DNA of 64,000 nucleotides, taken from NCBI GenBank assembly GCA_947311845.1, contig CAMZMU010000020.1:36059398-36123397 (forward strand), given 5' to 3'. Within the stretch, counting starts at the first letter, position 1. Every line of letters starts with the position of its first letter. A program made the position numbers and the translations under genes. This DNA comes from Poa pratensis (Eukaryota > Streptophyta > Magnoliopsida > Poales > Poaceae). The notes beneath the pieces were generated by a model, which was given only the letters and a program-made list of their open reading frames with translations, searched no databases and was not told the origin of the DNA. Positions 43,384-52,650 of this stretch are shown piece by piece.

Positions 43384-44628
43384 TGAAAGGATCGTATGAC
43401 ACCTAGAGGGGGGGGGGTGAATAGGTGCTACTCCAATTTTAATACTTTTTCAAATTAGGCTTGACAAAAAAGGTAAATTCTCTAGAAATGCAACTAAGGT
43501 GAATTTACCTATATGACAAGCTAGCAACTAAACAAGATACACGAAGTAAAGACTATAAACAAGGATAGAAGTAACCGAAGTGAAAGCACGCGGAGACACG
43601 GATGTAATCCCGAGTTCCTCCTTTTTAGGGGAGTATGTCTCGTTGGAGAGGTGTGAGCTACCACGAAGGTCAAAACTAAACCGCCACAAAGGCGTCACCT
43701 TCTTCTCCGATGAACCGTACCACAAAGGTTTGGTTCACCTTCCACCATCGGAATCCTTCAAGGCAGAGTCCGGAGCCCTTACAACAACGATCCGGGGCAC
43801 AACCCACAATTGGGTTGGGGGCTCCCGAACAGCTACAAATCTGTCACAAAGACAATAAGTGAGATCAACAAGAAGCTAGGTTTTCCCAATGGAAACCCTA
43901 GCAAAGGGGCCGTCAAGTAAATGAGGGGGAATGTAAAACGGCTTGGTGAAGATGTAGATCCGGGCCTTCTCCTTCAATCCTCCAAAGATCAACGAGTTTG
44001 GGTGGAGGGATTGGAGATCTAGTGATTCTTGAGCTTGCAATAATGGTGTCTTCAAGTTTTGGGCGAGCTACTAGGCTGGAGGTAGGTGGAGGGGTATTTA
44101 TACCCCTCCCAGAAAATTAGCCGTTGCAGTCCACTTAGACCGGAGTTTCCGGTCTGGGAGGCCGGAAACTCCGGCCTGGGCGGAAACTCCGGACCGACTG
44201 GGGGCGAAACTCCGGCCTTCATTCCGGAAACTCCGGGGTCACTCCGGCCTCAATACAGCGACTGCCGCCGCGTTGCTCTCTTCGCAGCAAAACCAGATGG
44301 GTCGGAAACTCCGGCCCTTGAGGGCGGAAACTCCGGCCTCGGCTGGAAACTCTGAGGGAACTCCGGACCTACTCCGGCCTCGATGCAGCGACTGCCGCCG
44401 TGAGGCTTCAAAGCTCGGTGGGCCGGAAACTCCGGCCCCTGAGCACCCTCAGGCCGGAAACTCCGGCCTGGCCAGACAAACTGCAAACTCCCTTTTTCTT
44501 CGACAATTGTTTCGATGCAAAGAGTAATTATATCTTTTCATTCCTGCACCACTTAACATCATATTAAATAATTCCTAGCGTTGTTGCCTAACACACAAAA
44601 CATGGGGGACATAAAATATGTCCTTTCA
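43384..44628 (-). repeat. C 5' LTR, 1245 bp
   Basis: Bounded by TGAAAGGA and TCCTTTCA, an 8-bp perfect terminal inverted repeat. Contains a run of nine G's near 43410 and the CCGGAAACTCCGG array at 44139-44471. The bases after it, CTCCG (44629-44633), would be the target duplication, but its partner is deleted. Confidence 0.9.
44139..44471. repeat. CCGGAAACTCCGG repeat array in the C LTR
   Basis: About nine copies of a near-palindrome (arms CCGGA/TCCGG, centre AAC or GTT) in both orientations, plus a 30-bp direct repeat ending GCGACTGCCGCCG (44240-44269 and 44372-44401). Related arrays occur inside C at 36282-36361 and 36748-36863. Confidence 0.85.
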
Positions 44629-45042
44629 CTCCGTGATCATCGCGGGGATTTCATTCTCACCTGAAGTGAGGGACAAACGGAGTTTCCTGATCCTGAGGCG
44701 GCCGAAGGTTTGTCCATCTGACAATTGCTGATGATACTTCGTGACCATGGCTTTGAGAATGTTCTCATTGTTTATGATTGTCTGACGATGATCCAGCGTA
44801 TCTCCTTGTCGGCTCGGGAGGTCTCTGGTTGGATTTGTGGTAAAGATATCAGGCTCTCGCGGAAGGGTGAACTCCTGCTCTTTGAAGCATGTTCTAAGAT
44901 CCTCGAATGTCATCGCACACCGTTTTGGTCGTTCTTCGGAACGCTCAGCTTGTAATATTTCTGTTGGTGTTATCCCCGGTTTTATCCGGGCTGAACTTTG
45001 TAATGTGATCAATAAATGTGATGTTCTCTCTCTAAAAAAAAA
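44629..45042 (+). pseudogene. LINE 3' end: RNase H-like fragment and poly(A) tail
   Basis: Split over two frames, the sequence matches the C-terminal RNase H-like domain of plant LINEs (DHGFENVLIVYDCLTMIQRI, then FKHV-type block LKHVLRSSNVIAHRFGRSSE and SACNISVGVIPGFIRAE). It ends with AATGTGATCAATAAATG and an A-run at 45034-45042. Element C inserted into it, so the upstream part is missing. Confidence 0.65.
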
Positions 45043-45592
45043 TGCAAATCACCACAAGTTAGCTAAACAATTATGCAAACCTGCCTAACGATATGAACCT
45101 TGCACTAAAACATGTCTAGATACATGTGTGTGTGAAATAGCTAGAAAGTCTTATATTTTGATACGGAGGGAGTAACATGTTTTGTGTTTCTAATTTTTCA
45201 CTTTGATCCTTTGAAATCAGCTGCACGTAGGCTCTGGCTCTTGAAGAAAAAGAAAAAAATATCTCAGCTTGTAATATTTCTGTTGGTGTTATCCCCGGTT
45301 TTATCCGGGCTGAACTTTGTAATGTGATCAATAAATGTGATGTTCTCTCTCTCAAAAAAAATGCAAATCACCACAAGTTAGCTAAACAATTATGCAAACC
45401 TGCCTAACGATATGAACCTTGCACTAAAATATGTCTAGATACATGTGTGTGTGAAATAGCTAGAAAGTCTTATATTTTGATACAGAGAGAGTAACATGTT
45501 TTGTGTTTCTAATTTTTCACTTTGATCCTTTGAAATCAGATCACGTCGCGCTGCACGTTGGCTTTCGCTGTTGAAGAAAAAGAAAAAAATAT
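44944..45592 (+). repeat. 319-bp tandem duplication
   Basis: Unit 1 44944-45262, unit 2 45263-45592, both starting CTCAGCTTGTAATATTTC and ending GTTGAAGAAAAAG.., or its near match CTTGAAGAAAAAG.., with AAAAAAATAT. Each contains the LINE tail, a MITE-like end (TATTTTGATACGGAGGGAGTA in unit 1, position about 45152) and an A-rich stretch. Unit 2 has an extra ATCACGTCGCG. Confidence 0.85.
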
Positions 45593-45674
45593 CGACGCCT
45601 GAGAGATTCGAACTCTCGCGGGGAAACCCCATGTACTTAGCAGGCACACGCCTTAACCACTCGGCCAAAGCGTC
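45593..45674 (-). tRNA. trnS-GCT: tRNA-Ser(GCT)
   Basis: Read from 45674: acceptor GACGCTT pairs with AGGCGTC; D-arm GCC..GGC; anticodon stem TGTGC/GTACA with loop CTGCTAA (anticodon GCT, codons AGC/AGT); a long variable arm (GGGGTTTCCCC) typical of serine tRNAs; T-arm GAGAG-TTCGAAT-CTCTC. No intron. A and B boxes are intact. Downstream on the minus strand lies a T-run (complement of 45580-45590) suitable for Pol III termination. No CCA is encoded, as expected. Confidence 0.95.
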
Positions 45675-45808
45675 GGTTGTTAAAGCTTCTTCTACAGAGG
45701 TTTCTTTATAGGCTATTTACTAAAATATGAAGTAGGACTCTCTCCACCCAGGACTTGACGCCTCAGTTCCTCACTCTCGAAACCCCACCATCCAGCCCCC
45801 AGCGAACC

Positions 45809-46117
45809 ATGGACGGCGGTGGCGGACGGCCATCTCTTCCGTCGGCAGCGGCGGCGGGCGCCTCCGCCGCGGACGAACCTCGCGACGCGCGGGTGATTCG
45901 GGAGCTCCTCCGGTCGATGGGGCTCGGCGAGGGCGAGTACGAGCCGCGCGTCGTGCACCAGTTCCTGGACCTGGCCTACCGCTACGTCGGCGACGTGCTT
46001 GGCGATGCCCAGGTCTACGCCGACCACGCGGGTAAGGTCCAGCTCGACGCCGACGACGTTCGCCTCGCCATCCAGGCCAAGGTCAATTTCTCCTTCTCCC
46101 AGCCGCCGCCCCGCGAG
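45809..46117 (+). CDS. TAF9: TAF9, exon 1: TFIID/SAGA subunit 9, histone-fold domain
   Basis: The ATG at 45809 (GCGAACCATGGAC) gives [17 protein letters not shown], then the TAF9 histone fold ([60 protein letters not shown]), ending QPPPRE at a GAG|GTACCT donor, phase 0. TAF9 pairs with TAF6 through this fold and works in TFIID and SAGA at Pol II promoters in the nucleus. Exon 2 (50667-51020) completes a protein of about 220 residues, somewhat longer than the Arabidopsis protein (183 as I recall) because of the N-terminal Ala/Gly stretch and the linker. The gene is GC-rich here, as usual for grass first exons. It starts 135 bp from the divergent tRNA-Ser gene. Confidence 0.92.
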
Positions 46118-46584
46118 GTACCTCCCAAATCCACCTTCAACCCTAGCATATTTTCGTTAAATTCGGAAAATTACTAGGTTTCGCAGCTTCATCCTGGATT
46201 TGTAGGCTAAAATCTTAGCTTTCGTCATGGATTGGTGTCCGTAGTCTATAGTCCAACAACCTAGTTCTCCTGTTTTATAACCTGGATTGTGCTCATGCTT
46301 GTGTTAGTGCTATGCATTTTGGTACCAGTAATGAAATTCCTTTTTGTGGAATCTCACTGCGATGCTGGAATTAGGGATGCGAAAGTGGTATCAGTGTAAA
46401 TAACTAAATATACGCTAATTTGTACTATCCCACTTTCGCATCCTTGGCTGGAATAGGTCGTCTCATCTATGAGAACATCATGTATGCTGCCGATCTGTCG
46501 CGGTGCCACCATAGCCACAAATCGCCGATTCAGTTAACTGTACTAGCTTTATTCTCATTCTTCATGCTGAATGATTGGTGGTGC

Positions 46585-47200
46585 AGCTGGATGCCTTCAT
46601 CCTTGTCGACAGGCCGCTCTTCCATCGTCCTCAATGGCGTCCCTGGTGACTATATCAGATGCAGAAACAATCTACACCAAGGAGTCTCACTCCCTCTTTA
46701 TTATAGTGGCTTTATGTCCCATCCAGTAGGCTGGAAGACTAGGCAACATCGCCCACCTTCTTGTTGGTGACACTCACCCCCAGGTGCTTCAGTACGACGA
46801 TGACCTCTCATGACTCATCCCTAGTAGAGGAGATATTCATTCTGTCCAGCACCTTAAATCTCTCCTCAACGCCTTTGCTGACGCAACTGCCCTTGCCATA
46901 AATTTCCATATATCTGATTTCATCCCCATGCATAATCCTGCATAGATCCTAGGTTGTAGCATCTCTGGTTTTGCTCAGGTTTTCCCTTGGCCTTTGCCCC
47001 CTCTTTTCAAAATTTGACAAATATCTTTCTGCTTGGCGTATCATCCTTCTCTCCTCTGGTAGAGTATAATTGTATGGAGAAATTACCAATGGCTTTAGAT
47101 AGCCAGTATTGCATGCCAGCTTTAACTAAACCCCTTCGTTTGATGAATAACCTAGAAAACTCTTCAGATAATACATCTTCCGATTCTGAATGGGTTTTTA
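46585..47200 (+). pseudogene. Degenerate LINE reverse-transcriptase fragment in the TAF9 intron
   Basis: Recognisable over several frames: SSIVLNGVPGDYIRCRNNLHQG (RT finger/palm block), then AFADATALAINFH and GCSISGFAQVF, and AWRIILLSSGRVYNC. The YADD active-site block is not intact. Plus strand, same as TAF9. Confidence 0.6.
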
Positions 47201-48592
47201 ATATTCCCAAAGGTCTACTTGTTTGTGCAGTCACGAGATATCGGTAACTTAGAGTGATCTCCGTAGAGAGCGCTCTTGACAAGTTCACCTTCATTTCCCT
47301 GAGTATGTCACTTAGAGACACATTAGAGTTATGGAACATCGAAAGCTTTCACCACCAATGAGTTGTGGGCCCCTTCTGGGAATATTAAGCCAGCAGAAGA
47401 ACGGTAGGTGTGGCTAGCAGCACATGGAACACGAAGCCTCCAAGAGCGGGAGAGGAATTGCAAAAGATGAGTTAGCCCTTGTCTTGTTAGGAAAGTTCAG
47501 TTGAGCCATGCCTTGTTTGGAAAGTTGAGTCCATGCTTGTTTGGAAAGCTGAATACATATCTTTTATGGTTGGAAGTCTTAAGGATCTCGCACATCTAGT
47601 TCTATTAATCCGTAGCGTTTGTCCTTGAGAATCACACAATAAATAATCATTTCCTTCTGAAGTTCTTGTCTCAGCCTTCTAATTCCCTATTCTTACCAAC
47701 ATTCCATTTCTTCTCTGCCGACCAGTGTCGGAGCCAGCAAGTTCATGGAGCCTGTGGCAATCTCGGCTAGTGGCTGCCCTAGGAAACATAATCTCCAAAC
47801 CCTCCTCAGGCAGCTGCCTGAAGTCACCGGGAGGTGGATCCACCATTGCTGCTGGTCATTCCTCTCTATTTCGGTCCACGTCCTAGGCCTGCTTGTCAAA
47901 TCTATCTGCTGCCCTCATAAATTTGGCGTCAGACCGGCGATCGGCCGATCACATACATGTATTTCGAAGGAGAGAAGGCGACTTAATATTTGAGGTCTGT
48001 TATTGTTCCAAGTAACCATCTGAAGGAGAGCCTTGCTGAGGTTCACAAGGAGTTGGTAACAGTACACCCATACTTGGCCAGCATCAGCAGGGTGTCAAGA
48101 GCCTACAAACAGCCGAGGGTCTTCTGAAGTCAGCAGATATGCCCTGCTGCTGCAAGGCTTGAAAGGAGAATCACCAGAACTTTTTTTAGAGAAGAGGAAT
48201 GCCCCTGCCTCAATATTGGGTGATGCACACAACCATAGGAGGACCACCAGACCAGAGCTGACGACAGCAAAAACAACCGTGTCAATTTTTCCTTCTGCAC
48301 TGTGGCACTGTCAGCATCACCATTCTCGATGCGATACTGAATACCGAGCAGCAAGTGCAGCTGTTTTTATCAGGCCTCACGGGCGTGTTATGTACCAATA
48401 TCAACCTGCAGGATACTGTTGATCTTCATGTGACCATCGGGTCAGTTCACACGTTGGAGCAGTGAGCCCTTATTGCTGCTTCGGCCGGCCAAGTCAACGA
48501 CAGATGCATGAGCTGAGTTCTGTAGCATTCAGCTAGTAACTTAGCAGGGGACGAGACACAGGGGCTGTTACACAGCTTCACAATTGGGTTTT

Positions 48593-48723
48593 AACCATGG
48601 TTTTTAAGGCGTCCCTAAGGCGACACCCCCCCCCCCCCCCCCCCCCCCCCCCCCTAGAAAAATGACCGCCTTAGGCGCTAAGGCGCCCCCCATCCTCTTT
48701 ATGACGCCTTACAAACCATGGTT
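48593..48723. mobile_element. Small inverted-repeat element with a C29 core
   Basis: Arms AACCATGGTTTTTAAGGCGT (48593-48612) and its complement (48704-48723) match at 19 of 20 positions. The inside is built from GGCG/CGCC repeats and a run of 29 C's (48626-48654). Probably a hAT-type MITE; no target duplication identified. Confidence 0.55.
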
Positions 48724-48757
48724 TTAGCACAGGTGGAGGTATCAGGTATCTCATTGA

Positions 48758-49038
48758 GGCCTTGTTTACCAGTGGTGTATTTTGATCCCAAGGGGATTGG
48801 CGATGGGAGGGGATTTGTGAAATCCTTACTTTCACCTAATCCCCACAAATACTCTTTCACTCAAATACACTAGTATGGTTTAGTGTATTTAATCACACAA
48901 AAATGAGGCGGTTCGTGGGGGATATCTTTGGATTATCCCAACCAAAACCGGCGTAGTAACTATTGGGGATTTTCCGGGACCTGGGATAATCCCCTCCAGT
49001 CAACTAGAATAAACAATACACTAGAAGTAAACAAGGCC
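48758..49038. mobile_element. Tourist/Harbinger-like MITE, 281 bp
   Basis: Terminal repeats GGCCTTGTTTAC at both ends, flanked by 3-bp duplications TGA (48755-48757 and 49039-49041). The interior is non-coding and AT-rich. Confidence 0.7.
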
Positions 49039-49554
49039 TGAAGGTACACGGATTTATTCTATGATTGCGATGACAACTTCACCTGGGGCAGAGCCGCAGA
49101 GATGCCAATTATTCTTCTACCTTCTATTAGTGAATGACAAGGAGAAGGGGCCACTATAAACTCACTCGAGGACAGGTCGTTCGTATGAAGCTTTATGGTG
49201 GAATAATTATTGTGGACTCCAGATGGGAAAATAAGCACAGCAGAGGATGTGTGGGTGCATCCTGGAAAAAAAAATCTTGATGCAAAAAATGATGTCTGCT
49301 GTCAAGATTTCAGTTAACTGCTGGTTCTTGGCTGAGAGTTTTTTCTTTGGGAAAATTTAAATTTCAAATAAGAGTGGATAGATTAAATAAATGCGTCCCA
49401 CAATAAGAACACATCAAAGCTTCAGCCATGGTGGTTCGAAGCCACCATGCGCACAATGTCGTTTTGCTCATACTTGTAGGTTGTAGCCATCTGAGGGACC
49501 AACATATCAGTCAGTGTTATACTGAAATTGTAAGCAACATATAGGAGGGGATGT

Positions 49555-49620
49555 GGTATTTGAACCCAGATCGTCTCAAGTAATACTCTAGCACCTTACC
49601 ACTAGGACCAAGATGTGTTG
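49555..49620 (-). other. SINE-like Pol III A-box/B-box pair
   Basis: On the minus strand TAGTGGTAAGGTGC (A box) is followed about 24 nt later by GGGTTCAAATACC (B box), the head of a tRNA-derived SINE. The upstream and downstream ends of the element are not resolved. It is not a tRNA: no acceptor or anticodon stem forms. Confidence 0.4.
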
Positions 49621-50666
49621 TAGCTTGTAGTTGACACCAGACTCCTTTATCCTTGGGAAGTTGGATTATACTGAACTTTTTCCCAGTTTCTGGGTAACCA
49701 GGGAGTGCTGGGACTAGATCCCTGTATGCAGAAGGATTGGCAAATTGAAGTTCGATTCAGTCCGTGTCTTGTAAGGAGTGTTCAGCTGAGTCCATTTCTT
49801 GTTAGGAAAGTTGATTGTTTATCTGCTGAAAGGTTTAAAATCTTAGGGATCATGCAACTAGTCCCATGTACACAAGGTTACCTTTGAGAATCAAGCAAGA
49901 AATTATACCCTCCTGTTAGTGTAGACTTTAGAGATACTGCTGGTACTGCAGCAGCCGTGTTACTGTCTGAAATTCAAATATAAACAAGAATACTCATTTT
50001 TTTTACTAGTTGGCTTTAAATTCAAACTGTTGCAGAACATGACTACTGCAGGTTCTGTCTAACCGACTATAAACTTAGGATAATTGCTTAATAGAAATCC
50101 TAGCGTATTCCAACTCAGAGTGTCAGCACATAACAGTATCAGAGCAACGAATCATTATGAATAAAGCAAGAAAGAATTAAATCTTCCCCGTAACATTCCA
50201 TATGATGGTTATCTGCCAATTCACTGATAAACTGGTGCCCCCACACCCATTTTCTGATTCATTGGTAACAAGCAGCACGTAGTAAAAAACAATTTTTTGA
50301 AATGCATGGCTAGACTTTAAAATGAACACGAAACAAACAGGGTATCATTGTTAATGTTTACGAGGCTGGCATCTGAAGATATACCTAAAATGTTGATGAA
50401 TCATATTAGGTACTACAAAGATATCAGAGTTTCTAGCCTCGGGGGTCATGCACAAGTGTACTCACTGACATGTTAGCTGCTAAGTGCAACTAATGAAGGT
50501 TTTCCATGGATTAAGGCTATGAAGTACGAATAGCTCTTGTTGTTATGCTTTTAAGTCAAGGGCTTGTTTAATGTTTTATCAGATCCCTGAAATTTCGGAC
50601 ATAATGTACTCCCTAGGCATAGGTGCATTCTGCTTTAGAATGACAAGTCGTTTTGTGATTTCAAAG

Positions 50667-51020
50667 GTTCTGCTTGAGCTGGCACGTAGCCGGAACAAAA
50701 TCCCGCTGCCCAAGTCTATTGCTCCACCTGGCTCGATTCCTCTGCCGCCTGAGCAGGACACTTTGTTGAGCCAAAACTACCAACTCCTGCCCCCATTGAA
50801 GCCACCAACTCAGGTCGAGGAAACAGAAGATGACAATGAGGGAGCCAACACAAACCCGGCCAATCCTAGTCCAAGCTATTCACAGGATCAGAGGGCCCAC
50901 GAGCAACATCAGCCTCTGCCGCATGCTCAGAGCCAGAGGGTTTCTTTCCAACTAAACGCTGTAGCTGCCGCAGCTGCAAAGCGCCCTCGAATGACAATTG
51001 ATCAGTTGAACATGGGCTAA
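50667..51020 (+). CDS. TAF9: TAF9, exon 2: conserved core end and C-terminal tail
   Basis: Continues in phase 0 with [20 protein letters not shown], the family-specific block that follows the histone fold, then [20 protein letters not shown]. The acidic [15 protein letters not shown] linker and a Gln/His-rich segment are variable in plants. The end [17 protein letters not shown] is a conserved plant TAF9 terminus. Stop TAA at 51018-51020. A 3' UTR probably extends a few hundred bases. Confidence 0.9.
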   Translation, partial: VLLELARSRNKIPLPKSIAPPGSIPLPPEQDTLLSQNYQLLPPLKPPTQVEETEDDNEGANTNPANPSPSYSQDQRAHEQHQPLPHAQSQRVSFQLNAVAAAAAKRPRMTIDQLNMG

Positions 51021-52418
51021 CTGGACAAAGATTCCTGGGATTGCTCTTTCTGGCTGCACCCTCATATTTCATCATCGAACTGCTGATGCTTCAGGAAAGG
51101 AGCAGCCCTGCAAGTAGTGTATGTTGTAGCCAGGGCTGTGCACCCGATGTTAACTTGATTTTGTCCATCATTGAGAACTTGTTTATTTAGTAGATTATGT
51201 CTGTATGTCAAGAGGTTGAACCGTGCTGTTGTTGTTTCTGAATATACTAAATCACAGTGCTCCTAATTTCCTATCGTGTAACGTGGTGACAAACGGCTGT
51301 TGTCCACTTGTCCTACACAGCTCGTTCGCATTAGTAAGCATGCGTCCTATTTTGTTTGTGGATGGCTTCATTTCTCATGTTAATTGCGTGGTACAATATA
51401 TTAGTAAGCTTGTTTGATTTGTTGGACTGAAAACCATAATGTTTTTTTTCTATGGACTATTTTGCACGCAATTTAAATTTTGAAGGGTCAGTGTCCATAG
51501 AATAAAGTGATGACATTTTGTTTGTTTGTTTTGTTTCTGCGACAACAAGGGCAAGAACGTAATCTATCTAGAAAGTTCATTTGCAATGCAACCAAACAAC
51601 TTATTATGTTACATATTGACGTGTTTTCCATTTATGTATATTCGACATGCCATGCCATCCAGCTTCTATATATCTTATCCATGCGTTTATTACAATCCTG
51701 CAATGAAAGAGGCCCTGTGTACTGGGAGAGTGGGAGTTTAGTAAGAACTTCACACTAGGTTGGACTGAAGTGGCACATGGTTCAGACGGAAAAATAGGCG
51801 CACCAGACTGAGAAATGGAGGCCACCAATGAGAGGACCATGTCTCAAGATGAACTAGGTAACACGGCGCGGCGACACCTGTCGACAATTTTAGCTGAATT
51901 GTACTTAATAAATAACCTCTTCAAGGGGGAAAAAGTCAGGTAGTGAAACAATATAGTCATATGGTATATGCTAGGCCTAGTAGAATTACCAAAACAGAAA
52001 TCATGTAGGGGAGTGGTCAGCGCTACTCCGTGGAATTTCAGAATCAAACCCTAGTATCTTCGATAACTACCCTCCGAAGTTCCCCGCTTCGACAATTCTG
52101 CAAATCACGACTTCTCCAAAATTCGTAAAGTTGGCCTTCTAGAATCAACCCTCTATCTGCAAAAGATGGGACATGCACAAATAGGAAAATGTAAGCCACA
52201 TTGCAGTTCCCCATTACCAGTTTCTAACGTGCACGGAGTAAGAAAACCGATTAGATAATGCTTTAACAGCTTTTGACAATGCAGTACAAATTAATTGAAC
52301 TGCTCGCTCAAGAACAGACAATGACTTTGTAGCTTTTCCACATTGAAAATCCAAATTTCCTAATGCAATACCTCGAATTTAAAGCATGATGAAGAGAGAT
52401 AAGGACTTTGAGACATAC
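51021..52418. other. TAF9 3' UTR and intergenic region toward the minus-strand exon
   Basis: AT-rich. On the minus strand an acceptor-like TTTTGCAG at about 52160 precedes a short open stretch, but its frame does not fit the exon at 52419 cleanly. Nothing else is supported. Confidence 0.4.
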
Positions 52419-52650
52419 CTGATACTTGCTGATTATATCTACAGCATTCAGGAACGCTTTGCGGTGTTCAAACTCCTTTTCCTCCAATGCCAAGAGCCGG
52501 AACCTCAATTCAGCAATCTCGCGTTGTAGTTGATGAGTCTCTTTACTGTGATGCCGTACAAAATCATGATGGACCTCCGTTGCTCTGTTTTGGAATGTGT
52601 TGAAATCCACCAGTTTAGTGTGAACCACCGGCAAGCAATGCTTCACGGCA
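52419..52650 (-). CDS. Internal exon of an unrecognised coiled-coil protein gene
   Basis: The minus-strand interval is bounded by a good acceptor (CCACAATCTGCAG|) and donor (CAG|GTATGT). Its 232 nt (1 + 77 codons, ending phase 0) read AVKHCLPVVHTKLVDFNTFQ, then RATEVHHDFVRHHSKETHQL and a heptad-like QREIAELRFRLLALEEKEFE, ending DIISKYQ. Hydrophobic spacing and charge suggest a coiled coil. I do not recognise the family. Codon use is ordinary plant-like and there is no stop, so it looks like a real exon rather than a transposon. Partner exons are uncertain; candidates are listed for 52651-54690. The gene would be antisense to and downstream of TAF9. Confidence 0.5.

Larger units (their letters stand above)
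18957..44628 (-). mobile_element. C: Sirevirus-like copia retrotransposon, interrupted by A
   Basis: The 5' LTR is at 43384-44628 (TGAAAGGA...TCCTTTCA) and the element reads toward lower coordinates: PBS for initiator tRNA-Met, gag, pol (protease, integrase, RT, RNase H in copia order), an extra ORF, then a 74-bp 3' LTR remnant at 18957-19030. A (20301-35354) sits inside the extra ORF. Without A the remainder is about 10.6 kb, so the intact element was near 11.8 kb. A long gag with C-terminal coiled coil, an env-position extra ORF, CCGGAGTTTCCGG-type repeat arrays and GGGGGAGA motifs all fit Sireviruses (Maximus-like in Triticeae). All ORFs carry frameshifts or stops. Confidence 0.85.
46118..50666 (+). 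other. TAF9 intron 1, 4549 bp, transposon-rich
   Basis: Donor GTACCT at 46118 and acceptor TTTGTGATTTCAAAG at 50666. Contains an old LINE RT relic, an inverted-repeat element, a Tourist-like MITE and a SINE-like Pol III box pair. The stretches 47250-48590 and 49640-50660 show nothing I can name. An extra small exon cannot be excluded, but the protein joins without one. Confidence 0.8.

Noticed and set aside
44139..44471. CRISPR-like array
   Set aside because: The repeats are short near-palindromes with irregular spacing and orientation in a plant LTR.
49555..49620. tRNA gene on the minus strand
   Set aside because: A and B boxes are present, but acceptor and anticodon stems do not form; treated as SINE-like.
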